A stretch of DNA of 64,000 nt from Mycolicibacterium frederiksbergense (GTDB taxonomy: Bacteria; Actinomycetota; Actinomycetes; Mycobacteriales; Mycobacteriaceae), in assembly GCF_012223425.1 (NCBI RefSeq), contig NZ_CP038799.1, forward strand, positions 4,572,249-4,636,248, written 5' to 3'. Below, in pieces: positions 23,141 through 31,709 of the stretch; the stretch's first letter is position 1; each line of letters starts with the position of its first letter. The position numbers were made by a program, and so were the translations under genes. Under the pieces are notes generated by a model, which was not told where the DNA came from, did not search any database, and saw only the letters and a program-made list of their open reading frames with translations.

Positions 23141-26119
23141 GTGGCCGAAGACGCCCCTACCCAAGACCTGTCCGAGAACACCCAGATCGAAGAACTGCCG
23201 GCGAAGCTGAGAGTTCACTCGCTGGCCCGCGTGCTGGGCACCACCAGTAAGCGCATTGTCGATGCACTCGCCGAGCTGGACGGCCGGGCCCGCAGCCCGC
23301 ACTCGACCGTCGAGCGAGCCCAGGCCGAACAGGTCCGCGAGGTCCTCAACGCCGAAGCCGCCGCAGCCGCGGCCGAGGTCCCGGTCGCCGAGACCCCGGC
23401 TGACGCCCCCGCCGCCGAGGCGCCCGCCCCTGAGGCACCGGCCACCGTGCCGGAGCCCGCCGCGGTCGTCGAAGAGCCCGAATCCCGCCTGCTGCTGGAG
23501 GCCCCGCCGGTCCCCGACGCGGTGACCGAGGACGGCGAAAAATCCACCGAACCGGCGCCCTATCTGCCGCTGTTCGTGGCCCCGCAGCCGGTGACGGCGC
23601 TCAAGTCGCGTCCTGCGCCCGCTGCCGAGGTCACCGAGGACGCCGACGACGACACCGATGAAGCCGACGGCGACGACGCCGGTGACGATGACCAGTCCGA
23701 GCGGCCCGCCGCCCGGCGGCGCCGTCGGGGCCGCCGCGGCCGTGGCCGCGGACGCGGTGAGCAGAGCGCCGAGGACGGCGACGACACCGGTGACGACGAG
23801 ACCGATGGCGCCGATCATGCCGGCGCCGACGACGCCGATGGCGAGGACACCGACGGCGAGGACGCCGACTCGGAGGACAACGATTCCGACGATGACGGCG
23901 GTGAGGACGGAGCGGGCTCGGAGGCGGGCAGCCGTCGCCGTCGCCGTCGCCGGCGTCGCAAGTCGGGTGGGGCAGATTCCGACGAACCCGTCGCACCTGA
24001 CGATCCGCCCAACACGGTCGTGCACGAGCGCGCTCCCCGGGCGAAGTCGGCGAAGGCCGGCCGCGACCCCGACGAGATCCAGGGCATCTCCGGGTCCACC
24101 CGACTGGAGGCCAAGCGCCAGCGCCGCCGCGACGGCCGCGACGCCGGGCGTCGGCGTCCGCCGATCCTGAGCGAGGCCGAGTTCCTGGCCCGCCGCGAAG
24201 CCGTCGAGCGCACCATGATCGTGCGCGACAAGATCCGCACCGAACCGCCGCACGAGGGCGCCCGCTACACCCAGATCGCGGTCCTCGAGGACGGCGTCGT
24301 GGTCGAGCACTTCGTCACCTCGGCGGCCTCGGCATCGCTGGTCGGCAACATCTACCTCGGCATCGTGCAGAACGTGCTGCCTTCGATGGAGGCGGCGTTC
24401 GTCGATATCGGCCGCGGCCGCAACGGCGTCCTCTACGCCGGCGAGGTCAACTGGGAGGCCGCCGGTCTCGGCGGTGCCCAGCGCAAGATCGAACAGGCCC
24501 TCAAGCCCGGCGACTATGTCGTCGTCCAGGTCAGCAAGGACCCGGTCGGTCACAAGGGAGCCCGGCTCACCACGCAGGTCTCGTTGGCCGGTCGCTACCT
24601 GGTGTATGTGCCGGGTGCGTCGTCCACCGGTATCAGCCGCAAGCTGCCCGACACCGAACGGCAGCGCCTCAAGGAGATCCTGCGCGAGGTCGTCCCGGCC
24701 GGTGCCGGCGTGATCATCCGCACCGCGTCGGAGGGCGTCAAGGAAGACGACATCCGTTCCGACGTGAACCGGTTGCAGGAGCGCTGGTCGCAGATCGAGG
24801 CCAACGCCGCCGAGGTCACCAAGAAGAAGGCCGGCGCCGCGATCGCGCTCTACGAAGAGCCCGATGTCCTGGTGAAGGTCATCCGTGACCTGTTCAACGA
24901 GGACTTCTCCGGCCTCATCGTGTCCGGTGACGATGCCTGGAACACCATCAGCAACTACGTCAGTTCCGTTGCCCCGGAGCTGGTTCCGCGGATGACGAAG
25001 TATGAGCCCAGCGCGCCGGACGGCCCCGACGTGTTCGCGGTGCACCGCATCGACGAGCAGCTGGCCAAGGCGATGGACCGCAAGGTGTGGCTGCCCTCGG
25101 GCGGCACCCTGGTCATCGATCGCACCGAGGCGATGACGGTCGTCGACGTCAACACCGGCAAGTTCACCGGGTCGGGCGGCAACCTCGAGCAGACGGTCAC
25201 CAAGAACAATCTCGAGGCCGCCGAGGAGACGGTGCGCCAGCTGCGGCTGCGCGATATCGGCGGGATCATCGTCATCGACTTCATCGACATGGTGCTGGAG
25301 TCCAACCGCGACCTGGTGCTGCGCCGGCTGACCGAGGCGCTGGCGCGGGACCGCACCCGCCATCAGGTGTCGGAGGTGACCTCACTCGGCCTGGTGCAGC
25401 TGACCCGTAAGAAGCTCGGCACCGGCCTGATCGAGGCGTTCTCCACGACCTGCACGCACTGCGCGGGCCGCGGCATCCATCTGCACGCCGATCCGGTGGA
25501 CTCGGCGGGGCCGTCCGGGGGCGGCGGCGGGCGCAAGTCCGAGCCTGGCTCCGGCAACAGCCGCCGCAGCAAGCGGGGCAAGAAGGCGGCCAAGCCCGAA
25601 GAGGTCGCCGACGACATCCAGATGGCGAAGGTGCCGGCCCACGCGGCCGGTGAGCACCCGATGTTCAAGGCGATGGCGGCCGGCGTGCACGGACCGGACG
25701 ACGACGCCCCCGTCGACGTCGACGATGACACCGGCGACTCCGACGAGCCGACCGTTGACGGTGCCGAGACCGAGGAACCGGCCATCGGTGCCGGCCTCGG
25801 GGAGACCGCCGACGACTCGGAGGACGACGACACTGACGACGACTCGGACGATGACGATTCGGACGATGACGATTCGGACGATGACGATTCGGACGATGAC
25901 GAGTCCGATGAGGACGATCTCGACCTCGACGACGACGATGACGAAGAGGACGACGACGAGATCGAGGTTCTCGACGACGAGGACGACGATGACGACTCCG
26001 ATGAGGATGACGACTCCGAGGACGACGAATCGGCGGCATACGAGCCCCCGGTCGCGGCCCCCAGGGGTCGGGTCCGCAGGCGGGCGGCGGCCCGACCGGC
26101 AGGCCCACCGGCCGGCTAG
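23141..26119 (+). CDS. rne: Ribonuclease E/G
   Basis: This is the 992-residue mycobacterial RNase E, the central endonuclease for RNA decay and rRNA processing. The layout is: an N-terminal Ala/Pro/Glu-rich and Arg-rich disordered arm (residues about 60-330), an S1-containing segment (NIYLGIVQNVLPSMEAAFVDIG), the catalytic core with VIDRTEAMTVVDVNTGKF and IVIDFIDM supplying the metal-binding Asp residues, and a CTHCAGRG zinc link. The tail is extremely acidic. The GTG start follows AGGAGAA. The central catalytic domain with arms on both sides is the actinobacterial arrangement. Confidence 0.96.
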   Translation: MAEDAPTQDLSENTQIEELPAKLRVHSLARVLGTTSKRIVDALAELDGRARSPHSTVERAQAEQVREVLNAEAAAAAAEVPVAETPADAPAAEAPAPEAPATVPEPAAVVEEPESRLLLEAPPVPDAVTEDGEKSTEPAPYLPLFVAPQPVTALKSRPAPAAEVTEDADDDTDEADGDDAGDDDQSERPAARRRRRGRRGRGRGRGEQSAEDGDDTGDDETDGADHAGADDADGEDTDGEDADSEDNDSDDDGGEDGAGSEAGSRRRRRRRRRKSGGADSDEPVAPDDPPNTVVHERAPRAKSAKAGRDPDEIQGISGSTRLEAKRQRRRDGRDAGRRRPPILSEAEFLARREAVERTMIVRDKIRTEPPHEGARYTQIAVLEDGVVVEHFVTSAASASLVGNIYLGIVQNVLPSMEAAFVDIGRGRNGVLYAGEVNWEAAGLGGAQRKIEQALKPGDYVVVQVSKDPVGHKGARLTTQVSLAGRYLVYVPGASSTGISRKLPDTERQRLKEILREVVPAGAGVIIRTASEGVKEDDIRSDVNRLQERWSQIEANAAEVTKKKAGAAIALYEEPDVLVKVIRDLFNEDFSGLIVSGDDAWNTISNYVSSVAPELVPRMTKYEPSAPDGPDVFAVHRIDEQLAKAMDRKVWLPSGGTLVIDRTEAMTVVDVNTGKFTGSGGNLEQTVTKNNLEAAEETVRQLRLRDIGGIIVIDFIDMVLESNRDLVLRRLTEALARDRTRHQVSEVTSLGLVQLTRKKLGTGLIEAFSTTCTHCAGRGIHLHADPVDSAGPSGGGGGRKSEPGSGNSRRSKRGKKAAKPEEVADDIQMAKVPAHAAGEHPMFKAMAAGVHGPDDDAPVDVDDDTGDSDEPTVDGAETEEPAIGAGLGETADDSEDDDTDDDSDDDDSDDDDSDDDDSDDDESDEDDLDLDDDDDEEDDDEIEVLDDEDDDDDSDEDDDSEDDESAAYEPPVAAPRGRVRRRAAARPAGPPAG
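25841..25900 (+). repeat. 15-base tandem repeat inside the rne acidic tail
   Basis: Four direct copies of GATTCGGACGATGAC run from 25841 to 25900, the first with one substitution, followed by a degenerate fifth. They encode repeated Asp-Ser-Asp-Asp-Asp. The copies are almost identical at the DNA level, so copy number may vary between strains. Confidence 0.85.
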
Positions 26120-26138
26120 ACGGGATCGAACAGGCGGT

Positions 26139-26168
26139 TTGACCCTCTACCCGCTGGTCACGTACCCT
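26139..26168 (+). promoter_or_regulatory. Housekeeping-type promoter for rplU-rpmA
   Basis: TTGACC (26139-26144) and TACCCT (26163-26168) are separated by 18 bases, a good SigA-like pair. Transcription would start near 26175, leaving a leader of about 110 bases. The leader contains a possible bulged hairpin between AGTTG..CGG and CCGCAACT (about 26174-26201). Confidence 0.55.
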
Positions 26169-26285
26169 TGACCAGTTGTCGCGGGGCTTGCAGCCGCAAC
26201 TGCTGGCTCGGCCCGCACCCAAGACCCGCACGTGCATATCCCAATTTGCGCGCGCCCAGACGAACGAAGCAGAGGTAGATCCACG

Positions 26286-26609
26286 ATGGCAGCCGATAAC
26301 GCCACGTACGCAGTCGTCAAGACTGGCGGCAAGCAGTACAAGGTCGCCGTCGGGGACATTGTCAAGGTCGAGAAGATCGAGTCCGAGCCCGGCTCGTCGG
26401 TCTCTCTGCCGGTTGCTCTCGTCGTCAACGGCGCCACGGTGACCACCGCGGCCGACGATCTGGCCAAGGTCGCCGTCACCGGCGAGATCCTGGAGCACAC
26501 CAAGGGCCCCAAGATCCGTATCCACAAGTTCAAGAACAAGACCGGCTATCACAAGCGCCAGGGCCACCGTCAGCAGCTGACGGTGCTCAAGGTCACCGGA
26601 GTCAAGTAG
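26286..26609 (+). CDS. rplU: 50S ribosomal protein L21
   Basis: This 107-residue protein starts MAADNATYAVVKTGGKQYKVAVGDIVKVEKI and ends with the L21 signature region IRIHKFKNKTGYHKRQGHRQQLTVLKV. ATG 26286 was chosen because upstream residues in the open frame are not L21-like and the length then matches the family. rpmA follows 18 bases later. Confidence 0.97.
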   Translation: MAADNATYAVVKTGGKQYKVAVGDIVKVEKIESEPGSSVSLPVALVVNGATVTTAADDLAKVAVTGEILEHTKGPKIRIHKFKNKTGYHKRQGHRQQLTVLKVTGVK

Positions 26610-26627
26610 GAACGGGAGCGAACAGAC

Positions 26628-26894
26628 ATGGCACATAAGAAGGGCGCTTCCAGCTCTCGCAACGGTCGCGACTCAGCCGCCCAGCGGCTCGGCGTCAAGC
26701 GTTTCGGCGGCCAGGTCGTCAAGGCCGGCGAGATCCTGGTCCGTCAGCGCGGCACCCACTTCCACCCGGGCGTGAACGTCGGCCGCGGCGGCGACGACAC
26801 CCTGTTTGCCACGGCGCCCGGCGTCGTGGAATTCGGCGCCAAGCGCGGCCGCCGGACGGTCAACATCGTCCGTCTCGTGCGCTCGGAAGCCTGA
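26628..26894 (+). CDS. rpmA: 50S ribosomal protein L27
   Basis: This 88-residue protein shows the N-terminal MAHKKGASSSRNGRDSAAQR that reaches the peptidyl-transferase centre, then GVKRFGGQVVKAGEILVRQRGTHFHPG. It starts with the processed-type N-terminus, without the Firmicutes cleavable extension. It is co-transcribed with rplU. Confidence 0.98.
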   Translation: MAHKKGASSSRNGRDSAAQRLGVKRFGGQVVKAGEILVRQRGTHFHPGVNVGRGGDDTLFATAPGVVEFGAKRGRRTVNIVRLVRSEA

Positions 26895-26920
26895 TAACCC
26901 GAGGACTTTCTGCGAACGTG

Positions 26921-26967
26921 AAGCTGCTGCGGGTTCTCTGAAGAAACTCGCAGCAGCTTTCGTTTTT
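26921..26967 (+). terminator. Terminator/attenuator between rpmA and obg
   Basis: AAGCTGCTGCG (26921-26931) pairs perfectly with CGCAGCAGCTT (26949-26959); the 17-base loop can form an inner TTCT/AGAA pairing. TTTCGTTTTT follows. It would end most rplU-rpmA transcripts while some read through into obg, which starts 17 bases on. Confidence 0.75.
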
Positions 26968-26983
26968 CGGAAGGACTTATCCC

Positions 26984-28432
26984 ATGCCCCGTTTCGTCGA
27001 TCGCGTGGTCATCCATGCGCAGGCCGGCAACGGCGGTAACGGCTGTGCCTCGGTGCACCGCGAGAAGTTCAAACCCCTCGGTGGCCCCGACGGCGGCAAT
27101 GGTGGCCGCGGTGGTTCCATCGTGCTGGTGGTGGACCCGCAGGTGCACACCCTGCTGGACTTCCACTTCCATCCACACGTGGTCGCCACCTCGGGTAAAC
27201 CCGGCGCCGGTAGTAACCGTGAAGGTGCCAGCGGCGCTGACCTCGAGGTCAGGGTTCCCGACGGCACCGTCATCCTCGATGAGGACGGCCGGATGATCGC
27301 CGACCTCGTGGGTGCGGGCACCCGTTTCGAGGCCGTTGCCGGTGGCCGTGGGGGACTGGGCAACGCGGCATTGGCCTCCCGTTCCCGCAAGGCCCCCGGT
27401 TTCGCCCTGCTCGGCGAGAAGGGCCAGGCCCGTGATCTGACCCTGGAACTCAAGACCGTCGCCGATGTCGGCCTGGTCGGGTTCCCCTCGGCCGGCAAGT
27501 CCTCGCTGGTCTCCACCATCTCGGCGGCCAAGCCCAAGATCGCCGACTACCCGTTCACCACCCTGGTGCCCAATCTGGGCGTGGTGTCCGCCGGTGACCA
27601 CACGTTCACCGTCGCCGATGTGCCCGGCCTGATCCCCGGCGCCTCCGCAGGCCGCGGTCTCGGCCTCGATTTCCTGCGGCATCTGGAGCGCTGCGCGGTG
27701 CTGGTCCATGTCGTGGACTGCGCCACCATGGAACCCGGCCGCGACCCGATCTCCGATATCGAGGCTCTGGAAGCCGAGCTCGCCGCCTATCAGCCGACCC
27801 TGCAGGGTGACTCGACGCTCGGGGATCTCGCCGACCGTCCGCGCGCGGTGGTGCTCAACAAGATCGACGTTCCCGACGCCCGCGAACTTGCCGAGTTCGT
27901 CCGCGACGAGGTCGCCGAGAAGTTCGGCTGGCCCGTCCTGGAGATCTCAACGGTGAGCCGGGATGGCCTGCGCCCGTTGATCTTTGCATTGTGGGACATG
28001 GTCGCCGCCTACCGTGCGGCCCAGCCCGAAGTGGCGCCGCGCCGCCCCGTGATCCGCCCGATCGCGGTCGACGAGACCGGTTTCACCGTGACTCCGGACG
28101 GCCAGGGCGGTTTCGTGGTGCGTGGCGCCCGGCCCGAGCGCTGGATCAACCAGACTCAGTTCGACAACGACGAGGCCGTCGGCTACCTCGGGGACCGGCT
28201 CGCCCGCCTCGGCGTCGAGGACGCCCTGCTCAAGCTGGGCGCCAAGCCTGGGTGCGCGGTGACCATCGCTGACGTCACCTTCGACTGGGAGCCGCAGACC
28301 CTGGCCGGTATCGACACCCAGATGTCCGGTCGCGGAACCGATCTGCGCCTGGAACAGACCGACCGCATCGGTGCGGCCGAACGTAAGGTTGCCCGCCGGG
28401 AGCGTCGTCTCCCCGACGTGGACGAGTCGTGA
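26984..28432 (+). CDS. obg: GTPase Obg (CgtA)
   Basis: This 482-residue essential GTPase acts in 50S assembly. The Gly-rich Obg domain (MPRFVDRVVIHAQAGNGGNG ... GGPDGGNGGRGG) is at 1-160, the G domain has VGFPSAGKSSLVS (G1), DVPGLIPGA (G3) and LNKIDVPD (G4), and a C-terminal OCT domain (VTPDGQGGFVVRGARPERWI) follows. ATG 26984 follows GGAAGGAC. The stop overlaps proB (GTGA). Confidence 0.97.
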   Translation: MPRFVDRVVIHAQAGNGGNGCASVHREKFKPLGGPDGGNGGRGGSIVLVVDPQVHTLLDFHFHPHVVATSGKPGAGSNREGASGADLEVRVPDGTVILDEDGRMIADLVGAGTRFEAVAGGRGGLGNAALASRSRKAPGFALLGEKGQARDLTLELKTVADVGLVGFPSAGKSSLVSTISAAKPKIADYPFTTLVPNLGVVSAGDHTFTVADVPGLIPGASAGRGLGLDFLRHLERCAVLVHVVDCATMEPGRDPISDIEALEAELAAYQPTLQGDSTLGDLADRPRAVVLNKIDVPDARELAEFVRDEVAEKFGWPVLEISTVSRDGLRPLIFALWDMVAAYRAAQPEVAPRRPVIRPIAVDETGFTVTPDGQGGFVVRGARPERWINQTQFDNDEAVGYLGDRLARLGVEDALLKLGAKPGCAVTIADVTFDWEPQTLAGIDTQMSGRGTDLRLEQTDRIGAAERKVARRERRLPDVDES

Positions 28433-29541
28433 GCCTGCACCGGGAGGCGGTCCGCACGGCGCGCAGCGTCGTCGTCAAGATCGGCACCACCGCGCTGACC
28501 ACCCCCTCCGGCGTGTTCGACGCGGGCCGGCTGGCCGGACTGGTCGAGGCCATCGAAGGCCGGATGAAGGCCGGCTCGGATGTGGTGATCGTGTCCTCGG
28601 GTGCGATCGCCGCCGGCATCGAACCGCTCGGATTGAGCAGGCGCCCCACCGATCTGGCGACCAAACAGGCCGCTGCCAGCGTCGGGCAGGTGGCTCTGGT
28701 CAATGCCTGGAGTGCGGCGTTCGCACGCTATGAGCGGACCGTCGGACAGGTACTGCTGACCGCCCATGACATCGCGATGCGGGTGCAGCACAACAACGCT
28801 CAGCGCACCCTGGACCGGCTGCGTGCATTGCACGCGGTCGCGATCGTCAACGAGAACGACACGGTGGCCACCAACGAGATCCGGTTCGGCGACAACGACC
28901 GGCTCTCGGCATTGGTCGCGCATCTGATCGGTGCCGACGCGCTGGTGCTGCTCTCCGATATCGACGGTCTATACGACGGCGATCCGCGAAAGGCCACGGC
29001 CGACAAGCCGGCCCGGTTCATCCCGGAGGTGGCTGCCGACGGTGATCTCGACGGTGTGATCGCCGGGCGGGGGAGCAGTCTGGGCACCGGGGGAATGGCC
29101 TCGAAGCTGTCCTCGGCCCTGCTCGCGGCGGACGCCGGGGTGCCGGTCTTGCTGGCGGCCGCAGCCGATGCCGCGGCCGCTCTCGACGATGCGTCGGTGG
29201 GCACGGTCTTCGCGCCGCGCCCCGAACGCATGTCGGCGCGGCGGTTCTGGGTGCGCTACGCGGCCGAGGCCAGTGGCGCCCTGACGTTGGACGCAGGCGC
29301 GGTCCGCGCGGTCGTCAGCGGCAGGCGATCACTGTTGCCCGCCGGGATCACGGCGGTGTCCGGCAAATTCCACGGCGATGACGTCGTCGAACTGCGCGGG
29401 CCCGATGGCGAGCCGGTCGCCCGGGGCGTGGTGGCCTACGACGCGGCCGAACTGGTCGCCATGATCGGCCGGTCCACCCGCGATCTGCCACCGGAACTGC
29501 GACGTCCCGCCGTGCACGCGGACGATCTCGTCGCCACCTGA
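28429..29541 (+). CDS. proB: Glutamate 5-kinase
   Basis: This 370-residue enzyme phosphorylates glutamate in the first step of proline synthesis. The amino-acid kinase domain shows VVVKIGTTALTTPSGVFD, VIVSSGAIAAG, NENDTVATNEIRFGDND and GTGGMASKLSSALLA. The C-terminal PUA domain (about 280-370) is present. The GTG start overlaps obg by four bases. proA lies 11 kb away, as in other mycobacteria. Confidence 0.97.
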   Translation: MSLHREAVRTARSVVVKIGTTALTTPSGVFDAGRLAGLVEAIEGRMKAGSDVVIVSSGAIAAGIEPLGLSRRPTDLATKQAAASVGQVALVNAWSAAFARYERTVGQVLLTAHDIAMRVQHNNAQRTLDRLRALHAVAIVNENDTVATNEIRFGDNDRLSALVAHLIGADALVLLSDIDGLYDGDPRKATADKPARFIPEVAADGDLDGVIAGRGSSLGTGGMASKLSSALLAADAGVPVLLAAAADAAAALDDASVGTVFAPRPERMSARRFWVRYAAEASGALTLDAGAVRAVVSGRRSLLPAGITAVSGKFHGDDVVELRGPDGEPVARGVVAYDAAELVAMIGRSTRDLPPELRRPAVHADDLVAT

Positions 29542-29556
29542 GGCAAAACCGCCGGT

Positions 29557-29599
29557 ACCGGCATTTCACAGGTACCTGTGAAAACCAGCTAATGCCGGT
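29557..29599. promoter_or_regulatory. Nested palindromes between proB and the PIG-L gene
   Basis: A perfect 20-base palindrome TTTCACAGGTACCTGTGAAA (29564-29583) lies inside an outer 8-base inverted repeat, ACCGGCAT (29557-29564) and ATGCCGGT (29592-29599). The inner element has the symmetry of a dimer-binding operator. As RNA, the outer pair could close a stem after proB, but there is no T-tract. Confidence 0.5.
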
Positions 29600-29710
29600 T
29601 GGCAAATTTGTCAGATGCAAATGCGGCGTTGCCTGCACCTTTGCGGTCGGCCGGCGTTGGCACTGATCATGATCACAACGCCCCTGCATGACGCCACTGC
29701 GAGCTAATGC

Positions 29711-29739
29711 CGACACCGTGCGTAACAACGCGGTATGCT
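29711..29739 (+). promoter_or_regulatory. Possible promoter for the PIG-L/FAD gene pair
   Basis: CGACAC at 29711-29716 (or CCGACA one base earlier) and TATGCT at 29734-29739, with a spacer of 17-18 bases. This predicts a short leader of about 30 bases to ATG 29778. Confidence 0.35.
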
Positions 29740-29777
29740 CCGAATCAATTCGGTGTCAGCAAAGGGGAAGTAGGGGC

Positions 29778-30401
29778 ATGACACGTCGATCGGTACTCGC
29801 GGTGGGGGCCCACCCCGACGATATCGAGCTCGGCTGCGGGGGCGCCTTGGCTAAGCATGTCGCGGCCGGTGACAAGGTCGCCATGCTGGTGGTCACCCGC
29901 GGCGAGGAGGGCCCCGGCCGGTCGGCCCAGCGTGTTTCCGAGCAGCTTGCCGCCGTCGATGTGCTGGGCGTGGACACCTTGCTGTGGGGCGAGGGATTCC
30001 TGGATTGTCGGGTGTCGCTGCAGGAGTTCGAACTCGTGCACTTGATCGAAGACGCGATCGAGCAGGTTTCGGCCACCGTCATCTACACCCACATGGCCAA
30101 TGACAGCCATCAGGATCATCGGGTCGTCTCGCGGTGCACCATGGGCGCCGCGCGCTGGGTGTCGACCATCATGGCCTACGGCGGTCCGTCGGCGGTCAGC
30201 TTCAACCCCACCTCGTTCATCGACATCTCCGATTCCCTCGACAAAAAGGTCGAGGCGCTGATGTGCCACGTCTCGCAGGCCGAAGCCAGTGAGAAGGTCA
30301 GCGCTTCCTGGGTGCGCAGCTCGGCCGAGCATTACGGATTCCTGTGCAGGCGCCCGTTCGCCGAGGGTTTCGAACCGATCCGCCAGGTCGTCGACTTCTA
30401 A
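29778..30401 (+). CDS. PIG-L (LmbE-like) family deacetylase
   Basis: This 207-residue zinc hydrolase shows the N-terminal metal motif VGAHPDDIELGCGGALAKH and the second metal motif NDSHQDHRVVSR. Family members (MshB, Mca, LmbE) remove N-acetyl groups from sugars or cut amides of sugar conjugates. ATG 29778 follows GGGGAAGTAGGGGC; the frame opens earlier but without conserved sequence. It is three bases from the FAD oxidoreductase gene, so the two probably act on one glycan or metabolite. The substrate is unknown. Confidence 0.87.
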   Translation: MTRRSVLAVGAHPDDIELGCGGALAKHVAAGDKVAMLVVTRGEEGPGRSAQRVSEQLAAVDVLGVDTLLWGEGFLDCRVSLQEFELVHLIEDAIEQVSATVIYTHMANDSHQDHRVVSRCTMGAARWVSTIMAYGGPSAVSFNPTSFIDISDSLDKKVEALMCHVSQAEASEKVSASWVRSSAEHYGFLCRRPFAEGFEPIRQVVDF

Positions 30402-30404
30402 GCT

Positions 30405-31697
30405 GTGCCAACGTTTCTCGTAGTGGGCGCCGGCACCACCGGCATCGGCGCCGCGGTCCGCCTCACCGAACTCGGTATCGATCACCTCGTGGTGGATGCC
30501 GGGGAACGGCTGGGCGGTATGTCCGCCTCGGTGACCGACGACGCCGGTTTCACCTGGGATCTGGGTGGTCATGTACTGCACAGTCACTTCGCCGACTTCG
30601 ACCGCGCCGTCGAGGCCAGCGGAGTCGCCCTCAACCACGTCACCCGCAACGGCTGGGTATGGCTGTCCGGCGACGGGCCACAGAGCTTGGTGCCCACGCC
30701 CATTCAGCAGCAGCTCAGCGAGCTACCCCAGGATCTGGACCCCGAGGCCCCGGTCGCCCATCTGGCCGATTACTACCGCAACAACTTCGGTCGCCGCCTC
30801 TACGACGAGTTCTTCGAGCCCTACAACCGCAAGATGTGGACGCTGCCGCTGGAGGACGTCGACCACGAATGGACCTCATTGCGCAGCGGAAGCGCCGCGC
30901 GCAATGTCCCGGTGCTCGGATTGGCCGGCGGACCGCCGCCGCCGGCATCGACGTTCCCGTATCCGGTCGGGGGCACCGGCGCGCTGTGGCAGGCGGTACA
31001 CGACCGGTTGATGACACCGGGGTCGGTTCGGCTGCGCACCCGGGTGCTCGGCATCGATACCGCTGCCCGGGAGGCGCACCTCGATGACGGCAGCACGGTG
31101 GGGTTCCGGTTCTGTATCAGCACCGCCCCGGTCACCACCGCGCTGAACTGGATCGGCTGGTCCGAGCCGGCGCAGACCCTGCGCGCCAGCCGGGTCCACG
31201 CGGTCGGTCTGGGCTACGACGGGGAGCCACCGGCGGCGCTGGCGGACAAGACGTGGCTGTACTGCCCGGCGGAATCCGTGCCCTGGTACCGCGCGACGAT
31301 GCTGAGCAATTACGACCCGGCCAATGCCGGACCCGGGCGGTGGAACATCCTTTGTGAGGTACCGGTTTTCACCGGTGACCCGATATCGGCGCCGGACGCG
31401 GTCGAGGGTGTGCAGCGTTCACTGCAACTGCTGGGCGCCGACCCGGCACGGGTGGTCAGCCGTTTCGCCGACACCCTCGAATTCGGCTATCCGGTGCCCA
31501 CGCTGGGGCGCGATCGACTGCTGCGTGCGGCCGACGAACAGCTACGTGCACACGGCATCTACAGTCGGGGTCGCTTCGGAGGGTGGCGATACGAGTCGTC
31601 GAACCAGGACTACGGCTACGTCCAGGGCCGCCAGGCCGTCGACAATGCGCTGACCGGTGCGCCCGAGGATGTGTATTGGCATCCGGAGCGGTTCTGA
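30405..31697 (+). CDS. FAD-dependent NAD(P)-binding oxidoreductase (amine-oxidase/UGM-like fold)
   Basis: This 430-residue flavoprotein opens with FLVVGAGTTGIGAAVRLTELGIDHLVVDAGERLGGMSASV, a standard FAD-binding start, then WDLGGHVLHSHF. It also has FFEPYNRKMWTLPLEDVDHEW and PVGGTGALWQAVHDRL, and ends GGWRYESSNQDYGYVQGRQAVDN. The order resembles protoporphyrinogen-oxidase-like and UDP-galactopyranose-mutase-like enzymes. The GTG start is three bases after the deacetylase. Catalysis on a sugar substrate is a fair guess, no more. Confidence 0.8.
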   Translation: MPTFLVVGAGTTGIGAAVRLTELGIDHLVVDAGERLGGMSASVTDDAGFTWDLGGHVLHSHFADFDRAVEASGVALNHVTRNGWVWLSGDGPQSLVPTPIQQQLSELPQDLDPEAPVAHLADYYRNNFGRRLYDEFFEPYNRKMWTLPLEDVDHEWTSLRSGSAARNVPVLGLAGGPPPPASTFPYPVGGTGALWQAVHDRLMTPGSVRLRTRVLGIDTAAREAHLDDGSTVGFRFCISTAPVTTALNWIGWSEPAQTLRASRVHAVGLGYDGEPPAALADKTWLYCPAESVPWYRATMLSNYDPANAGPGRWNILCEVPVFTGDPISAPDAVEGVQRSLQLLGADPARVVSRFADTLEFGYPVPTLGRDRLLRAADEQLRAHGIYSRGRFGGWRYESSNQDYGYVQGRQAVDNALTGAPEDVYWHPERF

Positions 31698-31709
31698 AGC
31701 TCTCCAGCC

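Noticed and set aside
22997..25363. 788-codon open frame antisense to rne
   Set aside because: Mirrors the repetitive acidic/Arg-rich coding of rne; no recognisable domain and no plausible start context.
25843..25915. CRISPR-like direct repeats
   Set aside because: The repeats are contiguous, without spacers, and are coding sequence for the RNase E acidic tail.
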